The notes beneath the pieces were generated by a model. The model saw only the letters and a list, made by a program, of their open reading frames with translations, did not search any database and had not been told where the DNA came from. From Candidatus Zixiibacteriota bacterium (GTDB taxonomy: Bacteria; Zixibacteria; MSB-5A5; CAIYYT01), in contig JADYYF010000174.1 in assembly GCA_020853795.1 (NCBI GenBank), positions 1 through 46,509 of the forward strand: a stretch of 46,509 bases of DNA, in the 5' to 3' direction. The stretch's first letter is position 1. The number at the start of each line of letters is the position of its first letter. Shown one piece after another: positions 8,720-18,674 of the stretch. The translations under genes and the position numbers were made by a program.

Positions 8720-11017
8720 TTAAACCTGAATGGCCGCGGACTGGTAAACCGGGACGATCTCGCGAAAGATCTGGATGATCTGGGCGCGATCCTGGGCACG
8801 CACGGCCGCTTCGAGCCGCCGCAACTCAGTCTGAATTGTCTCCCAGTCGAATTCGGTCGCGCGCGCCACCAGGATATTTTCATGCTCCGAGGAGGTTAAG
8901 CCTTCCTCTTCGAACAGCTCTTCGTTCAATTTCTCGCCGGGCCGCAGGCCGGTAAAGGCGATGGCGATATCCTCGTCGGGGACAGCCCCCGAGAGCGTAA
9001 TCATCGCCTTGGCCAAGTCGAGAATCTTCACCGGCTCGCCCATGTTCAAGACCAAAATGTCGCCGGAGCGGCCGATGGTCGCCGCCTGCATGACCAGGAG
9101 CGATGCTTCTTTGATTGTCATGAAATAGCGCGTCATGTCGGGATGCGTCACCGTTACCGGTCCGCCGTGTTCGATCTGGCGGCGGAAGATCGGCACCACC
9201 GAGCCATCCGAACCCAGGACATTGCCGAAACGCACCGTGAGGAACGACACCTGCGAGCGCCGGGCAAAGCACTGCACCAGAATCTCGGCGATGCGCTTGC
9301 TGGCGCCCATGACACTCGACGGCCGCACTGCCTTGTCGGTGGAGATCATGACGAACGCACCAGTGTCGTGCTTGTCGGCCAGTTGAATTAGTCCGCGCGT
9401 GCCAAATATGTTGTTCCGGGCAGCCTCTTCGGGGAACTGTTCCATCAGCGGCACCTGCTTGTAGGCGGCAGCATGGAAGACGACGTGCGGTCGGAGCTGC
9501 TCGAAGAGCCGTTCCATCTTGCCCAGATCGTTGATGTCACCGACGTGCGGCTCCATCACTTCGCTGCCGCTCTGCTGAAATTCCAGCATCATCTCGTAGA
9601 GTCGATTTTCAGCCCGATCGATGATGGCGAGCCGCTCCGGGTGGAATCGCATCACCTGTCGGCAAATCTCCGACCCGATGGAACCGGCGCCGCCGGTAAC
9701 CAGTATCCGCTTGCCCTCGATAAACCGGGCCAGCCGCTGGGAATCGAGCCGCACCGGCGTCCGGCCCAGCAGATCTTCGACGCTGATGTTACGCACCTGA
9801 CTGAGCGCCACCTGGCCGCCGATGATCTCGCGCAACGGTGGCAGCGACTTGAAGCTCAAATGTGCGCGCCGGCAGGCATCAATCAGACTCCGCATCTGCT
9901 TGCCGGTGGCCGACGGGATGGCAATGATCGCGTCGGTGACCTTGTAGCGGGCAGCCAGACGCTCCAAGTCTTCGCTGCCGCCCAGGACCGTGACGCCGTG
10001 CAGGCGCATGCCGTGCTTGTTCGGATCGTCGTCGATAATGCCGACCGGTTTGAAACCCATCGGTGTTTTCCGCAGCTCGCGCAAGACCATTTCTCCCGCC
10101 GAGCCGGCGCCGATCACCAAGGTGCGGCGACCCGGCAAAAGCACCTGCGGCATCAACTCGCGCGCCGCGCGCAGCAGAAAGCGCGAACCGCCGAGCAAAA
10201 TCACCTGCAGCAGCCAATCGATGATGAACACGCCGCGCGGGACTTCGCCGTACCCAAAGAAGTAGGTCGGGATCGCAATCAGGATGCTGCCGGCGGACAC
10301 GGCCTTGAGAATCTGCGTCAGATCGTTGATCGATGCATAGCGATAATAACCGGAGTAAAGCCGGAAATACAGCAACATGCTGAAGCGCAGAATGATCACG
10401 ACCGGCATGCTAGATCGAAGACTGGCGAGAACCTGCGGCTGCAGCGACCCCTCGAAACGAATCAGAAACGCGAGGTAATACCCCCCCGAGATGATCAGAA
10501 TGTCCAGCGCTACGATCAGGAGCCGGCGCGGAATCAGAAGCGGCGAAACGATCTGCTCGGCGTTTTCGCTCATTGCTCCCGAAGGCGAACGAAACAGCAG
10601 CAGCCGATTCAAGCTGAGCGTCAGAATGAGCGAGATCCAGTAGGTGAAGATCAGGATTTTCGAGGTCGAGAAGAAGGAGTTGGGATCGGCAGAATCAACC
10701 GTAACGAAGATCAGCAGCACCACGCCCAGCGATACGACATTGAAGATGCGGAGAAACTCGCCGTAGAGCCCCTGGGGGAAAAACTTCCGCAGCAGTCGCG
10801 ACAGCCACAGGAGACCGAGCCAATAGATCGTGACCACCAGGTTGGGCAGGCCGTAGAAGTATCCGAGGGTCTCCCCTAACGACTCGCGCACTTCGCGCAG
10901 GTTGTGAAAGAGCAAGACCGCCAGGAAGAAACACAGTTGGATCGCAACGAGGTCGGCCGCGACCAACACGGCTTCGCGGCGGACTTTCGCCATCTGCTCG
11001 GACTTGTCACCCTGCAT
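8720..11017 (-). CDS. CapD/PglF-family nucleotide-sugar 4,6-dehydratase with duplicated membrane region
   Basis: 765 residues, about 130-150 longer than usual for this family. Two hydrophobic modules precede the enzyme: residues about 12-140 with four predicted helices, and about 165-290 beginning LLIPRRLLIVALDILIISGG, which is the standard PglF/FlaA1-like membrane region. A CoA-binding-like Rossmann domain follows (TLVIGAGSAGEMVLREL), then the extended SDR domain with GGAGSIGSEICRQ, HAAAYKQVPLME, STDKAV and FGNVLGSDGSVVP. These enzymes convert UDP-GlcNAc or similar to a 4-keto-6-deoxy sugar for surface glycans. The extra first module resembles the N-terminal membrane part of polyprenyl-phosphate sugar transferases. 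The gene belongs to the polysaccharide block, after wecB. Confidence 0.93.
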   Translation of the reverse strand: MQGDKSEQMAKVRREAVLVAADLVAIQLCFFLAVLLFHNLREVRESLGETLGYFYGLPNLVVTIYWLGLLWLSRLLRKFFPQGLYGEFLRIFNVVSLGVVLLIFVTVDSADPNSFFSTSKILIFTYWISLILTLSLNRLLLFRSPSGAMSENAEQIVSPLLIPRRLLIVALDILIISGGYYLAFLIRFEGSLQPQVLASLRSSMPVVIILRFSMLLYFRLYSGYYRYASINDLTQILKAVSAGSILIAIPTYFFGYGEVPRGVFIIDWLLQVILLGGSRFLLRAARELMPQVLLPGRRTLVIGAGSAGEMVLRELRKTPMGFKPVGIIDDDPNKHGMRLHGVTVLGGSEDLERLAARYKVTDAIIAIPSATGKQMRSLIDACRRAHLSFKSLPPLREIIGGQVALSQVRNISVEDLLGRTPVRLDSQRLARFIEGKRILVTGGAGSIGSEICRQVMRFHPERLAIIDRAENRLYEMMLEFQQSGSEVMEPHVGDINDLGKMERLFEQLRPHVVFHAAAYKQVPLMEQFPEEAARNNIFGTRGLIQLADKHDTGAFVMISTDKAVRPSSVMGASKRIAEILVQCFARRSQVSFLTVRFGNVLGSDGSVVPIFRRQIEHGGPVTVTHPDMTRYFMTIKEASLLVMQAATIGRSGDILVLNMGEPVKILDLAKAMITLSGAVPDEDIAIAFTGLRPGEKLNEELFEEEGLTSSEHENILVARATEFDWETIQTELRRLEAAVRAQDRAQIIQIFREIVPVYQSAAIQV

Positions 11018-11085
11018 ATCTATTCATTTTACCGAGGGCTGTAATTCCAGTCAATGCCAATTTCGGCGCCGCTTCCGGCCCGTAC

Positions 11086-12195
11086 CTACCGCGCCGCCGC
11101 CGCCAGTTTGCGGGCGATGCGCGAGGCAGCTCCGGTCCGACAGAACGTGCGATTGGAGAAGGAAAATCGATGCCCGGTCAGAGTCTTCCGAAGCTTCTCC
11201 GGGTCGAAACCGACGACCACACTGCCGCCGGAGCGAACGATCTCGACCCATTCGGTGACTTCGCGCAGGAGCGCCGTCGGTCGGCGCAGGAAGTACGCCT
11301 CCCGCTGTAGACCGCCGGAATCGGTCAACAACATCCGACAGCCGCGGATCAATGCCAGCATCTGTCGATAGCCGACCGGCTCCACCAGCCGCACGGACTT
11401 GCTCTGTCGCAACCGGCCCAACAGCTTGAACGAGCGCAGTCGTTCTCTGGTGCGCGGATGGACCGGAAAGATCGTCGGCGCCGGAAGTGCAGACAACATC
11501 TCCACCAAAGTTGTCAGTTTCACGCGATCATCAACGCTGTCAGCACGGTGCAGAGTGACGACGTAGTAGGACTGCGGTGTCAACTTCAGCTTTTCCAGAA
11601 TCGCGCTGGTTTCACGCGCTCCCGGCAAAGTGTCAGTGAGGACGTCATACAAGAGGTCGCCGGTCAAACTCACGCCGGTTGCGATCCCTTCGGTCTTCAG
11701 ATTGGCGACGGCCTGCGGCGTCGGGCAGTACAGATGTCGCGCCACGTGGTCGGTGACGAGACGGTTGAGTTCTTCCGGCGTGTCCAAGTCAAAGCAGCGC
11801 AACCCGGCCTCGATGTGTGCCAGCGGCAGGTGTAATTGTGCGGCGGCCAGCGCTCCCCCCAGCGTGCTGTTGGTATCGCCGATGACGACGACCAAGTCGG
11901 GACGGAGTCGGCGTAACTCAACGGCACAGCGCTCGAGAATGCGCGCCGTCATCTCCGCAGCATCAGCCGATCCGACATCAAGATTGGCCGCCGGCTTGGG
12001 CAACTCAAGTTCGCGAAAAAACACCCCCGCCATTTGATAGTCGTAGTGCTGGCCGGTATTGATGATGCGATGATCGAGGCCCAGCGGCGCCAGCGCGCGC
12101 TGGAGCGGCGCCAGCTTGATGTACTGCGGCCGCGCACCAACGATCGTGACGATCCGCGCTCTACGAGACAAGTTTGAGGACCGTCGCGGCGACAT
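11086..12195 (-). CDS. UDP-N-acetylglucosamine 2-epimerase family (non-hydrolysing; WecB/WbpI-like)
   Basis: 369 residues from ATG 12195, which overlaps the aminotransferase gene by 35 bp. A TTG at 12171 (SRRARIVTIVGARPQ) would reduce the overlap to 11 bp and is equally credible. Motifs VGARPQYIKLAPL, TGQHYDYQM, VIGDTNSTLGGA, HIEAGLRCFD, TLHRADS, PVHPRTRE and LLTDSGGLQREA identify the GT-B-fold epimerase that inverts C2 of UDP-HexNAc sugars. With the adjacent DegT aminotransferase and hexapeptide acetyltransferase the set resembles WbpE-WbpD-WbpI, suggesting a 2,3-diacetamido uronic acid substrate rather than plain UDP-GlcNAc; that substrate is inference. Confidence 0.94.
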   Translation of the reverse strand: MSPRRSSNLSRRARIVTIVGARPQYIKLAPLQRALAPLGLDHRIINTGQHYDYQMAGVFFRELELPKPAANLDVGSADAAEMTARILERCAVELRRLRPDLVVVIGDTNSTLGGALAAAQLHLPLAHIEAGLRCFDLDTPEELNRLVTDHVARHLYCPTPQAVANLKTEGIATGVSLTGDLLYDVLTDTLPGARETSAILEKLKLTPQSYYVVTLHRADSVDDRVKLTTLVEMLSALPAPTIFPVHPRTRERLRSFKLLGRLRQSKSVRLVEPVGYRQMLALIRGCRMLLTDSGGLQREAYFLRRPTALLREVTEWVEIVRSGGSVVVGFDPEKLRKTLTGHRFSFSNRTFCRTGAASRIARKLAAAAR

Positions 12196-13261
12196 AGTCT
12201 CGTTCCGCCTCGCTCAATTGCGGGTAGATCGGCAAGGAAATGACCTGTCGGGCACAGCGCTCGGCAACGGGCAAGTCCCCCGCACGATAGCCAAGGTGCT
12301 GAAAACACACCTGCAGGTGCAGTGGTAAGGGGTAGTAGATTTCATAGCCGATGCCGGCCGCTCGGAGTTGATCCCGCAGACCGTCGCGATTGTCGATCAG
12401 AATCGAATACTGGTTGTAGATGTGGTACGCGTACGGTTGCTCGGCCGGCGTCTGCACGCGGGAGCCGGCAAACCGCTCGTTGTAGTAGGCCGCATTGGCC
12501 CGCCGCGCCCGTGACCATCCGTCCAGGTGCGGCAATTTGACCAGCAGGACCGCGGCGTGAATTGTGTCGAGCCGTGAGTTGTAACCGACGATGTCGTGAT
12601 AGTACTTCACCTTGGCGCCGTGTGCCTTGAGACTGCGCAGCCTCGCCGCCAACTCGTCAGAATTTGTCGCCACCAGTCCGCCGTCGCCCGCACAACCGAG
12701 ATTCTTGGTTGGATAGAACGAATAGATGCCGATGTCACCGATCGTTCCCGACATTTGGCCCTTGTACTTCGACGACAGGGACTGGGCTGCGTCTTCAATA
12801 ACAGCGACCTGATGGCGTTTGCCGATCGCGATAATCGGATCGAGATCGGCGCTCTGCCCAAACAGGTGCACGGGAATAATCGCCTTCGTCTTGGCGGTGA
12901 TTTTCGCTTCGATTTGAGCCGGATCGATATTGAACGTGCTCTCATCGATATCGACAAAGACCGGGGTTGCCCCGAGATTCGCCACGGCCCCTGCAGTCGC
13001 GAAAAACGAGAAAGTCGTCGTGATCACCTCGGTCCCGGGACCGACCCCGACCGCGCGTAACGCCAGCAACAACGCGTCCGTGCCGGAGGCCACTCCGATC
13101 GCATGCCGCACACCGAGGTACGCAGCCACCTGCTCTTCGAAGCGCTTGACCTGCGGGCCGTTGATGAAATGCGTCGCGGCCATGACTTCGAGCACGGCGC
13201 GGTCCAATTCCGAGCGCAGTGCCTCGTACTCGCGGCGCAAATCCAGAAGTGGAACTTCCAA
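12161..13261 (-). CDS. DegT/DnrJ/EryC1/StrS-family PLP aminotransferase (WbpE-like)
   Basis: 366 residues. The start is TTG at 13261 (MEVPLLDL), with AAGGAT nine bases upstream. Fold type I aminotransferase that adds an amino group to a keto-sugar nucleotide using PLP. Seen: GVASGTDALLLALRAVG (PLP phosphate pocket), DAAQSLSS, and SFYPTKNLGCAGDGG, in which the lysine after PT is the expected PLP Schiff-base residue. The C-terminal half keeps the HIYNQYSI and ICYPLPLHLQ-like region (here IYYPLPLHLQ). It lies between the hexapeptide acetyltransferase (19 bp) and the 2-epimerase, matching a pathway in which C3 is aminated, acetylated, then C2 is epimerised. Confidence 0.95.
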   Translation of the reverse strand: MEVPLLDLRREYEALRSELDRAVLEVMAATHFINGPQVKRFEEQVAAYLGVRHAIGVASGTDALLLALRAVGVGPGTEVITTTFSFFATAGAVANLGATPVFVDIDESTFNIDPAQIEAKITAKTKAIIPVHLFGQSADLDPIIAIGKRHQVAVIEDAAQSLSSKYKGQMSGTIGDIGIYSFYPTKNLGCAGDGGLVATNSDELAARLRSLKAHGAKVKYYHDIVGYNSRLDTIHAAVLLVKLPHLDGWSRARRANAAYYNERFAGSRVQTPAEQPYAYHIYNQYSILIDNRDGLRDQLRAAGIGYEIYYPLPLHLQVCFQHLGYRAGDLPVAERCARQVISLPIYPQLSEAERDYVAATVLKLVS

Positions 13262-13280
13262 AGACTGTATCCTTTGTGAC

Positions 13281-14027
13281 TTATTGATTCTCGAGCAGCT
13301 GCTCCGGCGGCACGCGTTTCAGCGGCTTTGCCGGCGAGCCCATCACGATCATCTGGTCCGGTGCATCCTTGGTCAGCACCGCACCGGCCGCCACCAACGC
13401 ATCTTCGCCGACAACCTTCCCCGGCAAGATGGTCGCATTCAACCCGACGCGGCCGCCGCGCTTGACGGTTATACCTTTGAAATATTTGAAGCGTTCCTTG
13501 GTGCGTCCGACGAAGTTGTCGTTGGAAGTTGCCACGCACGGCGCCATGAACACGCGATCCGCCAGCTCGGAGTAGGCCGTCAGATAGACGTTCGTCTCGA
13601 GTTTGCAGTACGCGCCGACTTTGCAGAAATTTTCGATTGCTACGCCGCGGCCGACGATCGTGAAGTCGCCAATCGTTACATTTTCCCGTACTGTCGCCTG
13701 GTCGGCGATCAGCACTTTCTTGCCGATCGTCGCGCCGGCGTAGATCACAACATTACTGCCGACGATGCAGTCGTCCCCGATCGTCGTCGGCGGCAGTTCC
13801 TGCTCTTTGGTCACCGCCGAGTTCGCCGCCCGCATTGGCTGCTTGCCGATCGAAGCGCCGTCGTCAATCCGCACATTGGCGCCGATCATGGTACCGGCGT
13901 AGACAACGACATTTGCGCCCAGCACTGAGCCGGAACCGATGGTCACCTGCTCGCCGATTACGCAGAAATGGCCCAGGCGAACGCTGGGATCGATGCGGGC
14001 CGATGCGGCCACAATTTGACTATTCAT
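13281..14027 (-). CDS. left-handed beta-helix (hexapeptide) acyltransferase, WbpD-like sugar N-acetyltransferase
   Basis: 248 residues built largely of hexapeptide repeats ([LIV]-G-x-x-x-x) from about residue 10 to 125 and again at 190-225 (for example VTIGSGSVLGANVVVYAGTM). The tail GAVLTKDAPDQMIVMGSPAK is typical of LbH N-acetyltransferases. The segment FMAPCVATSNDNFVGRTKE resembles the WbpD loop that carries acceptor-site residues. It probably acetylates the 3-amino group of a UDP-sugar made by the adjacent aminotransferase. WbpD is nearer 190 residues; here the N-terminal coil set is longer. ATG at 14027 has AGAGGAAA upstream. Confidence 0.9.
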   Translation of the reverse strand: MNSQIVAASARIDPSVRLGHFCVIGEQVTIGSGSVLGANVVVYAGTMIGANVRIDDGASIGKQPMRAANSAVTKEQELPPTTIGDDCIVGSNVVIYAGATIGKKVLIADQATVRENVTIGDFTIVGRGVAIENFCKVGAYCKLETNVYLTAYSELADRVFMAPCVATSNDNFVGRTKERFKYFKGITVKRGGRVGLNATILPGKVVGEDALVAAGAVLTKDAPDQMIVMGSPAKPLKRVPPEQLLENQ

Positions 14028-14051
14028 TCGTTTCCTCTGCGAGGGTAAGCT

Positions 14052-15674
14052 TCAATTAACCGCCTGGTCAACAACGATGTAGATCGTCGCGATGTTCGCC
14101 AGGAAGAACCCGGTGTCTTTCAGGAACTGCCAGACGTTGATGCCCTTCTTTTGTGGCACCATGATCCGGTCGCCCATCGCCACGCGCGTATTACTCTCCG
14201 ACTTGACGACCGCGCCGGTATTGGCCTTGATAATGCGAATGTCGCCACGATTTGCCTTGTAGCCGTAGCCGCCGGCGGCCTTGATGTAGTAGTCGACCGT
14301 GGCATCCTCTTTGTACGGCACCAGCCCCGGATTGACCACACGGCCCATCACCGTCACGGCAAAACTTTTAGCCGGGATGCGCACGAAATCGCCGTCTACC
14401 AGCGGAATGTCCAGCTCGCTCCGCCCCCCGCTCAGCAGTTGTTCAAAATCAACAGCAACCTTACCGGTCTTTTCCGAGGAAATCTCTTTGAGGTACTGCA
14501 ATTCAAATTCCGACAACTTGTCGGTTGACAACTGGAGAAGCTGTTCGAAGCTCGTCTTCTGGGTCGAAATGAACTGCGGTTTCCGGAACATCTCCGCTTC
14601 GGACAATGACGCCTTATCCAGGATGCCGCCGGCTTTCTGCAGAAGCTGCAAGAGCGTCTCACAGCCGGGTTGAATCGGGTAGACGCCCGGATACTTGACC
14701 TCCCCGGCCAGCACGACCTGCTCCTTGCGGCGATAGCCGGCGATTGCGCGTACGAATAGCCGGTCGTCCGGCGCCAACTCCAGGTTGCCGGCGGAGCTCG
14801 GATTTTCGAGTATCGTCGCCAAGTCAACCTTGATCGAGTTTTTGCCGCGACCCTCGGGACTGAAACGAATCAACTCCGCCGTCTCGCGGTCGGCGTCCGC
14901 CGATAGCCCGAAACCCAGCTCGACCAAATCAGAGATGCGGTCGCCGTGGCGATACTCGAATACTCCCGGCGCGTTGACGGCGCCATAGACCTCGATCTTG
15001 TCAAAGGTATCCGAAACGACGGGCACAAAGACAACGTGGCCCTCATTTAGATAGGGATTGGCAGCGACGGCACCGGTCGCATAGAAGCGCGCGATATCCG
15101 CTCGGGTCGTGTCCGAATCCTTGATCAACTTGATATTGCGTTGCGATGCCTTGACCTGCAATCCGCCCGCCTTCTGAATCGCCTCGGTTACGCGGTCAGC
15201 TCCTGAAACGACAACGACGCCAGGCTCGGCTACCGCTCCGGTAACGCTAACCTTGAATGATCGCACCGCTGCCAGATGCACGTCGAGCGAGCGATCGCGA
15301 ACACGGCCGGCCACGGCGGCGCGAATACGTTCTTTCGCCTCTTTGAGTGCGATCTGCCCAAGTGTCACCACCCCTACCTGTGGGATTGCCACCACGCCTT
15401 CCGGCAGAACTTCCACCCGTAACGGTTCAGTCGAGACACCGTAGAACTGGATGATGAACACATCGCCGGGCCCGACGATATACAGATTCTCATCCACGGC
15501 TTTGTCCAGCAGCTGTTCGGCTCTGACCTCTGCCTGCCGCTCTTCCATTGGCGGCTTCTCTTCCTCCGGTTTCGGTTTCAACGCCGGGTAGTCCAGGGCA
15601 GATGCCGGTACAGCTGCCAACACGAGGCCAAACAGGATCAGCAGCTTAAAGAATGTACTTGCGGAGGTCTTCAT
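14052..15674 (-). CDS. Wza-like polysaccharide export protein with SLBB domains
   Basis: 540 residues. The signal peptide (residues 1-26, [18 protein letters not shown]) has no lipobox cysteine. The polysaccharide-export motif follows: [16 protein letters not shown] and [17 protein letters not shown], then several SLBB (soluble ligand-binding beta-grasp) repeats such as [21 protein letters not shown] single hydrophobic helix at about 517-535 ends the protein, as in Wza-type translocons whose helices form the outer-membrane pore. It is the only export component visible; no Wzc kinase or flippase lies in the window. The start overlaps the end of hslU by 29 bp, so the polysaccharide block is joined directly to a housekeeping operon. 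Confidence 0.93.
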   Translation of the reverse strand: MKTSASTFFKLLILFGLVLAAVPASALDYPALKPKPEEEKPPMEERQAEVRAEQLLDKAVDENLYIVGPGDVFIIQFYGVSTEPLRVEVLPEGVVAIPQVGVVTLGQIALKEAKERIRAAVAGRVRDRSLDVHLAAVRSFKVSVTGAVAEPGVVVVSGADRVTEAIQKAGGLQVKASQRNIKLIKDSDTTRADIARFYATGAVAANPYLNEGHVVFVPVVSDTFDKIEVYGAVNAPGVFEYRHGDRISDLVELGFGLSADADRETAELIRFSPEGRGKNSIKVDLATILENPSSAGNLELAPDDRLFVRAIAGYRRKEQVVLAGEVKYPGVYPIQPGCETLLQLLQKAGGILDKASLSEAEMFRKPQFISTQKTSFEQLLQLSTDKLSEFELQYLKEISSEKTGKVAVDFEQLLSGGRSELDIPLVDGDFVRIPAKSFAVTVMGRVVNPGLVPYKEDATVDYYIKAAGGYGYKANRGDIRIIKANTGAVVKSESNTRVAMGDRIMVPQKKGINVWQFLKDTGFFLANIATIYIVVDQAVN

Positions 15675-17001
15675 CTTCGATGATTTCCTTCAATGTACTC
15701 TGCACCCGCGACTTGGTAATCTTCATCTTACCGACTTTCTCATCGGGAACGTTGAACATGATATCTTCCAATAGATTGGACATCAGCGTATGCAGCCGCC
15801 GGGCGCCGATGTTCTCCGAAGACTCGTTCAGCAGCGCCGCCAGATGCGCGATTTCCTCGACTGCCGCTGAATCGAACGTGATGTTCACGCCTTCAGTCTC
15901 CATCAACGCCGTGTACTGCTTCAGCAGTGCATTCTTCGGCTCGCGCAAGATGCGCACAAATTCCTTCTCCGTCAGCGGATCAAGCTCGACGCGGATCGGA
16001 AATCGCCCCTGCAATTCCGGAATCAGGTCGGACGGCTTGCTCGAATGAAAAGCCCCCGCAGCGATGAACAAGACGTGGTCCGTCTTGACCATGCCATATT
16101 TCGTCGACACGCTCGAACCTTCGACGATCGGCAGAATGTCGCGCTGCACCCCTTCGCGGGAAACATCTGGACCGGAAGCCGGTCCTTCGGCGCCAGCGAT
16201 CTTGTCGATCTCGTCGATGAAGACAATCCCGGAATTCTCGACGCGCTGCAAAGCTTCGGTGACAACTTCATCCATGTCGACGAGTTTGGCAGCCTCCTCT
16301 TCCTTAAGATACTTCTTCGCCTCGGCCACCGTGAGCTTGCGGATCTTCTTCTTCTTGGGCATGATCCCGGAGAACATCTCCTGGAAATTGACGCCCAATT
16401 CCTCCATCCCTTGCGGCGTGAAGATCTCGACGACCGGATAGCGGTTGGCGGGAATCTCGATGTCGATGGCGCGCGTGTCGAGAAAGCCTTCGTGCAGTTG
16501 GCGCCGCAGCTTCTCCAGCGTCCGTTGGTACTTCTCTTCGATGAGCGGATCTTCCGCGGTTTCGGCGTTGCGCGGCTGCCGGCGACGCGGCAAAAGCAAT
16601 TCAAGGATTCGTTCCTCCGCCATTTCCTCAGCCTTGGCTTGCACCGATTCCGACTTTTCCTTCCGCACCATCTGCACGGCCAGCTCGACCAGATCGCGAA
16701 TCATTGATTCCACGTCGCGACCGACATAGCCGACCTCCGTAAATTTCGAGGCCTCGACTTTGACGAATGGCGCGCCGGCGAGATTGGCCAGCCGCCGGGC
16801 GATCTCTGTCTTGCCGACGCCGGTCGGACCGATCAAGATGATGTTGTTCGGCATGATCTCTTGACGGATCTCATCCGTCACGGCCTGCCGCCGCCAGCGA
16901 TTGCGCAATGCAATCGCGACCATCTTCTTGGCTTTGTCTTGTCCGATGATGTATTTATCGAGCTCCTCGACGATCTGTCGGGGGGTCAGATGCTTGTCCA
17001 A
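15646..17001 (-). CDS. hslU: HslU ATP-dependent unfoldase of the HslUV protease
   Basis: 451 residues, typical. The start is TTG at 17001 with GGAGG four bases upstream. AAA+ motifs: Walker [14 protein letters not shown] (about residue 54), the pore segment [11 protein letters not shown], Walker [12 protein letters not shown] and the C-terminal EDLRKYIL, whose last residues insert into HslV. The I-domain covers about 110-240. It feeds unfolded substrates to HslV (upstream neighbour, 67-bp gap). Gene order hslV-hslU is standard. Confidence 0.97.
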   Translation of the reverse strand: MDKHLTPRQIVEELDKYIIGQDKAKKMVAIALRNRWRRQAVTDEIRQEIMPNNIILIGPTGVGKTEIARRLANLAGAPFVKVEASKFTEVGYVGRDVESMIRDLVELAVQMVRKEKSESVQAKAEEMAEERILELLLPRRRQPRNAETAEDPLIEEKYQRTLEKLRRQLHEGFLDTRAIDIEIPANRYPVVEIFTPQGMEELGVNFQEMFSGIMPKKKKIRKLTVAEAKKYLKEEEAAKLVDMDEVVTEALQRVENSGIVFIDEIDKIAGAEGPASGPDVSREGVQRDILPIVEGSSVSTKYGMVKTDHVLFIAAGAFHSSKPSDLIPELQGRFPIRVELDPLTEKEFVRILREPKNALLKQYTALMETEGVNITFDSAAVEEIAHLAALLNESSENIGARRLHTLMSNLLEDIMFNVPDEKVGKMKITKSRVQSTLKEIIEDEDLRKYIL

Positions 17002-17068
17002 TGCTCCTCCGCGGTCACGTACATACGAGAGCGGGTTAGTATAACGCCGCTGATCTGCGAAATCAAAC

Positions 17069-17599
17069 CTATTTTAGGCTCTCGATCGTGATGAACTTGT
17101 TGCTGTAGATGCAGATATCCCCTGAGATCTCCAGTGCCCGCTTGACGATCTGCTCGGCTGAAAGTTTGGTTTCTGCCACCATGGCGCGGCAGGCCGCCAG
17201 GGCAAACGGACCGCCGGAGCCGATGGCGATGATGCCGTCGTCGGGCTCCACCACATCGCCAGAGCCGGAAATCACGAGCGCATGCTCCTTGTCGAGCACA
17301 CCCAGGAGTGCTTCCAGTTGACGCAGGTATTTGTCGCGTCGCCAATCCTTGGCCAATTCGACCGCGGCCCGTGGCAGGTTGTCGGAGAACTCCTCCAACT
17401 TTGCCTCGAAGCGCTCAAACAAAGTAAAAGCGTCGGCCGATGAGCCGGCAAAACCTGCCAGAATGGTGCCACCGGCCAGCGTTCGGATCTTCTTCGCCGT
17501 TGCTTTGACGATGGTGTCACCCAGCGTGACTTGGCCGTCACCGCCGATTGCCACGTGCCCCTTATGTCGCAGTCCCAGTATCGTTGTAGCGTGAAACAC
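17069..17599 (-). CDS. hslV: HslV threonine peptidase of the HslUV protease
   Basis: 176 residues from GTG at 17599 with GAGGAG five bases upstream; the open frame extends to 17686 but that extension has no family similarity. The N-terminus reads [14 protein letters not shown], so a four-residue propeptide (MFHA) must be removed to expose the catalytic Thr, unlike enterobacterial HslV where only Met is lost; MFHxTT starts are known in other phyla. [25 protein letters not shown] and [14 protein letters not shown] are conserved. It forms the double-hexamer proteolytic core for HslU. Confidence 0.96.
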   Translation of the reverse strand: MFHATTILGLRHKGHVAIGGDGQVTLGDTIVKATAKKIRTLAGGTILAGFAGSSADAFTLFERFEAKLEEFSDNLPRAAVELAKDWRRDKYLRQLEALLGVLDKEHALVISGSGDVVEPDDGIIAIGSGGPFALAACRAMVAETKLSAEQIVKRALEISGDICIYSNKFITIESLK

Positions 17600-17698
17600 T
17601 GATTCTCCTCGTCTTAATCGCAGCCATCGCGCAAAACGCCAGGGCGTTGCCCTAATAAGTGCGAATTGGCGGGGGAAATCCAGCAAGATATTGACCGA

Positions 17699-18622
17699 CT
17701 ACGGTCGCCGCTTGGACTGCTTGGCCGCACGCGGGTGCGCCTGCAAGTACTCTCTGTTGAGCCCGGCCGTCGAGACGTGGGTGTAGATTTGCGTCGTGGC
17801 AATCGAGGCATGGCCCAGCAGTTCGGAAATTGCCAGCAGATCGGCGCCATTGTCCAGCATGTGCGTTGCGAACGAATGCCGTAGTTTGTGCGGAGAAACA
17901 CGGTTGCCTTCTCGCAATTGCCGCGTGTACTTCTCGACGACGCGGGCAATTGAACGAGCGGTAATCGGTTGACCGAAGCGATTCACGAAGAGTCGCGGTA
18001 GTCCCTTGCCGAAGGCCTGATCGCGTGCCGCCACATAGTCTTTCAGTCGCTGACCGGCGATGGCGCCAAACGGCATCAGGCGCATCTTCTTCCGCTTGCC
18101 CAGAACCCGCAGCAACTGCGCGTTCCAGTCGATCGCCGCATCCGTCAGTTCAGTCAGCTCCGCCAGTCGTAGACCACACTGATAGAACAGCTCCAGAACG
18201 GCCCGGTCGCGACGGGCCTGCCAGCCGTCACCCGCCGGCAGATCCATCAATTGCGCCGCCTCCGCCTCCGACAAATACACCGGCAACGATTTCTCGACCT
18301 TGAATCCGCGTAGCTCCAGCTCAGCGCTCTCCTTCAGGTGTCCTTCGCGCAAGAGATATGACAGATACTTGCGAATGGCCGAGAGCTTGCGCACGATGGT
18401 GCGATTCTTCTTCTGTTCCGCTTTAAGGTGATAAAGATAGGTTCGTACGACCGGATAGAACGACCGCATCAGCTTGTCCTCTTCAATCGACTGCCGGTTA
18501 AGGAACTGCACGAATTGTTCGAGGTCGCTGCGATAGGCGCGCACGGTATGCGGCGAGTACTTCCGCACTTCGCCCAAATACTTCGTGTAACGCCGGATAT
18601 TGTCAGCCAACACGCCGGGCAT
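17699..18622 (-). CDS. xerC: tyrosine recombinase XerC/XerD
   Basis: 307 residues if ATG 18622 (MPGVLADN) is used; a TTG at 18658 would add 12 residues. Neither has an SD, but ATG gives the family-like N-terminus. The SAM-like DNA-binding domain (KYSPHTVRAYRSDLEQF) is followed by the catalytic domain with R in GLRLAELTEL, HKLRHSFATH and LGHASIATTQIYTH (His, then Tyr nucleophile). It resolves chromosome dimers at dif. A topA-xerC-hslV-hslU order is common in bacteria (compare topA-xerC-hslVU of Firmicutes), which favours a housekeeping Xer over a mobile-element integrase. Confidence 0.94.
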   Translation of the reverse strand: MPGVLADNIRRYTKYLGEVRKYSPHTVRAYRSDLEQFVQFLNRQSIEEDKLMRSFYPVVRTYLYHLKAEQKKNRTIVRKLSAIRKYLSYLLREGHLKESAELELRGFKVEKSLPVYLSEAEAAQLMDLPAGDGWQARRDRAVLELFYQCGLRLAELTELTDAAIDWNAQLLRVLGKRKKMRLMPFGAIAGQRLKDYVAARDQAFGKGLPRLFVNRFGQPITARSIARVVEKYTRQLREGNRVSPHKLRHSFATHMLDNGADLLAISELLGHASIATTQIYTHVSTAGLNREYLQAHPRAAKQSKRRP

Positions 18623-18674
18623 ACGCAAGAATGTCAGGAATTCAACGGCAGGCCGCAACGCCGTTTCGGCGACA

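Noticed and set aside
9473-10879. 468-codon plus-strand frame opposite the CapD-type gene
   Set aside because: Shadow of a conserved minus-strand gene; composition biased to Gln/Arg/Asp, no SD or motif.
17634-17648. AACGCC/GGCGTT hairpin with T-run in the xerC-hslV gap
   Set aside because: The loop would be only two bases, so it is not a credible terminator.
17699-18622. Tyrosine recombinase as a mobile-element integrase
   Set aside because: Position between topA and hslVU and its size fit housekeeping XerC/D; no attachment site or phage genes nearby.
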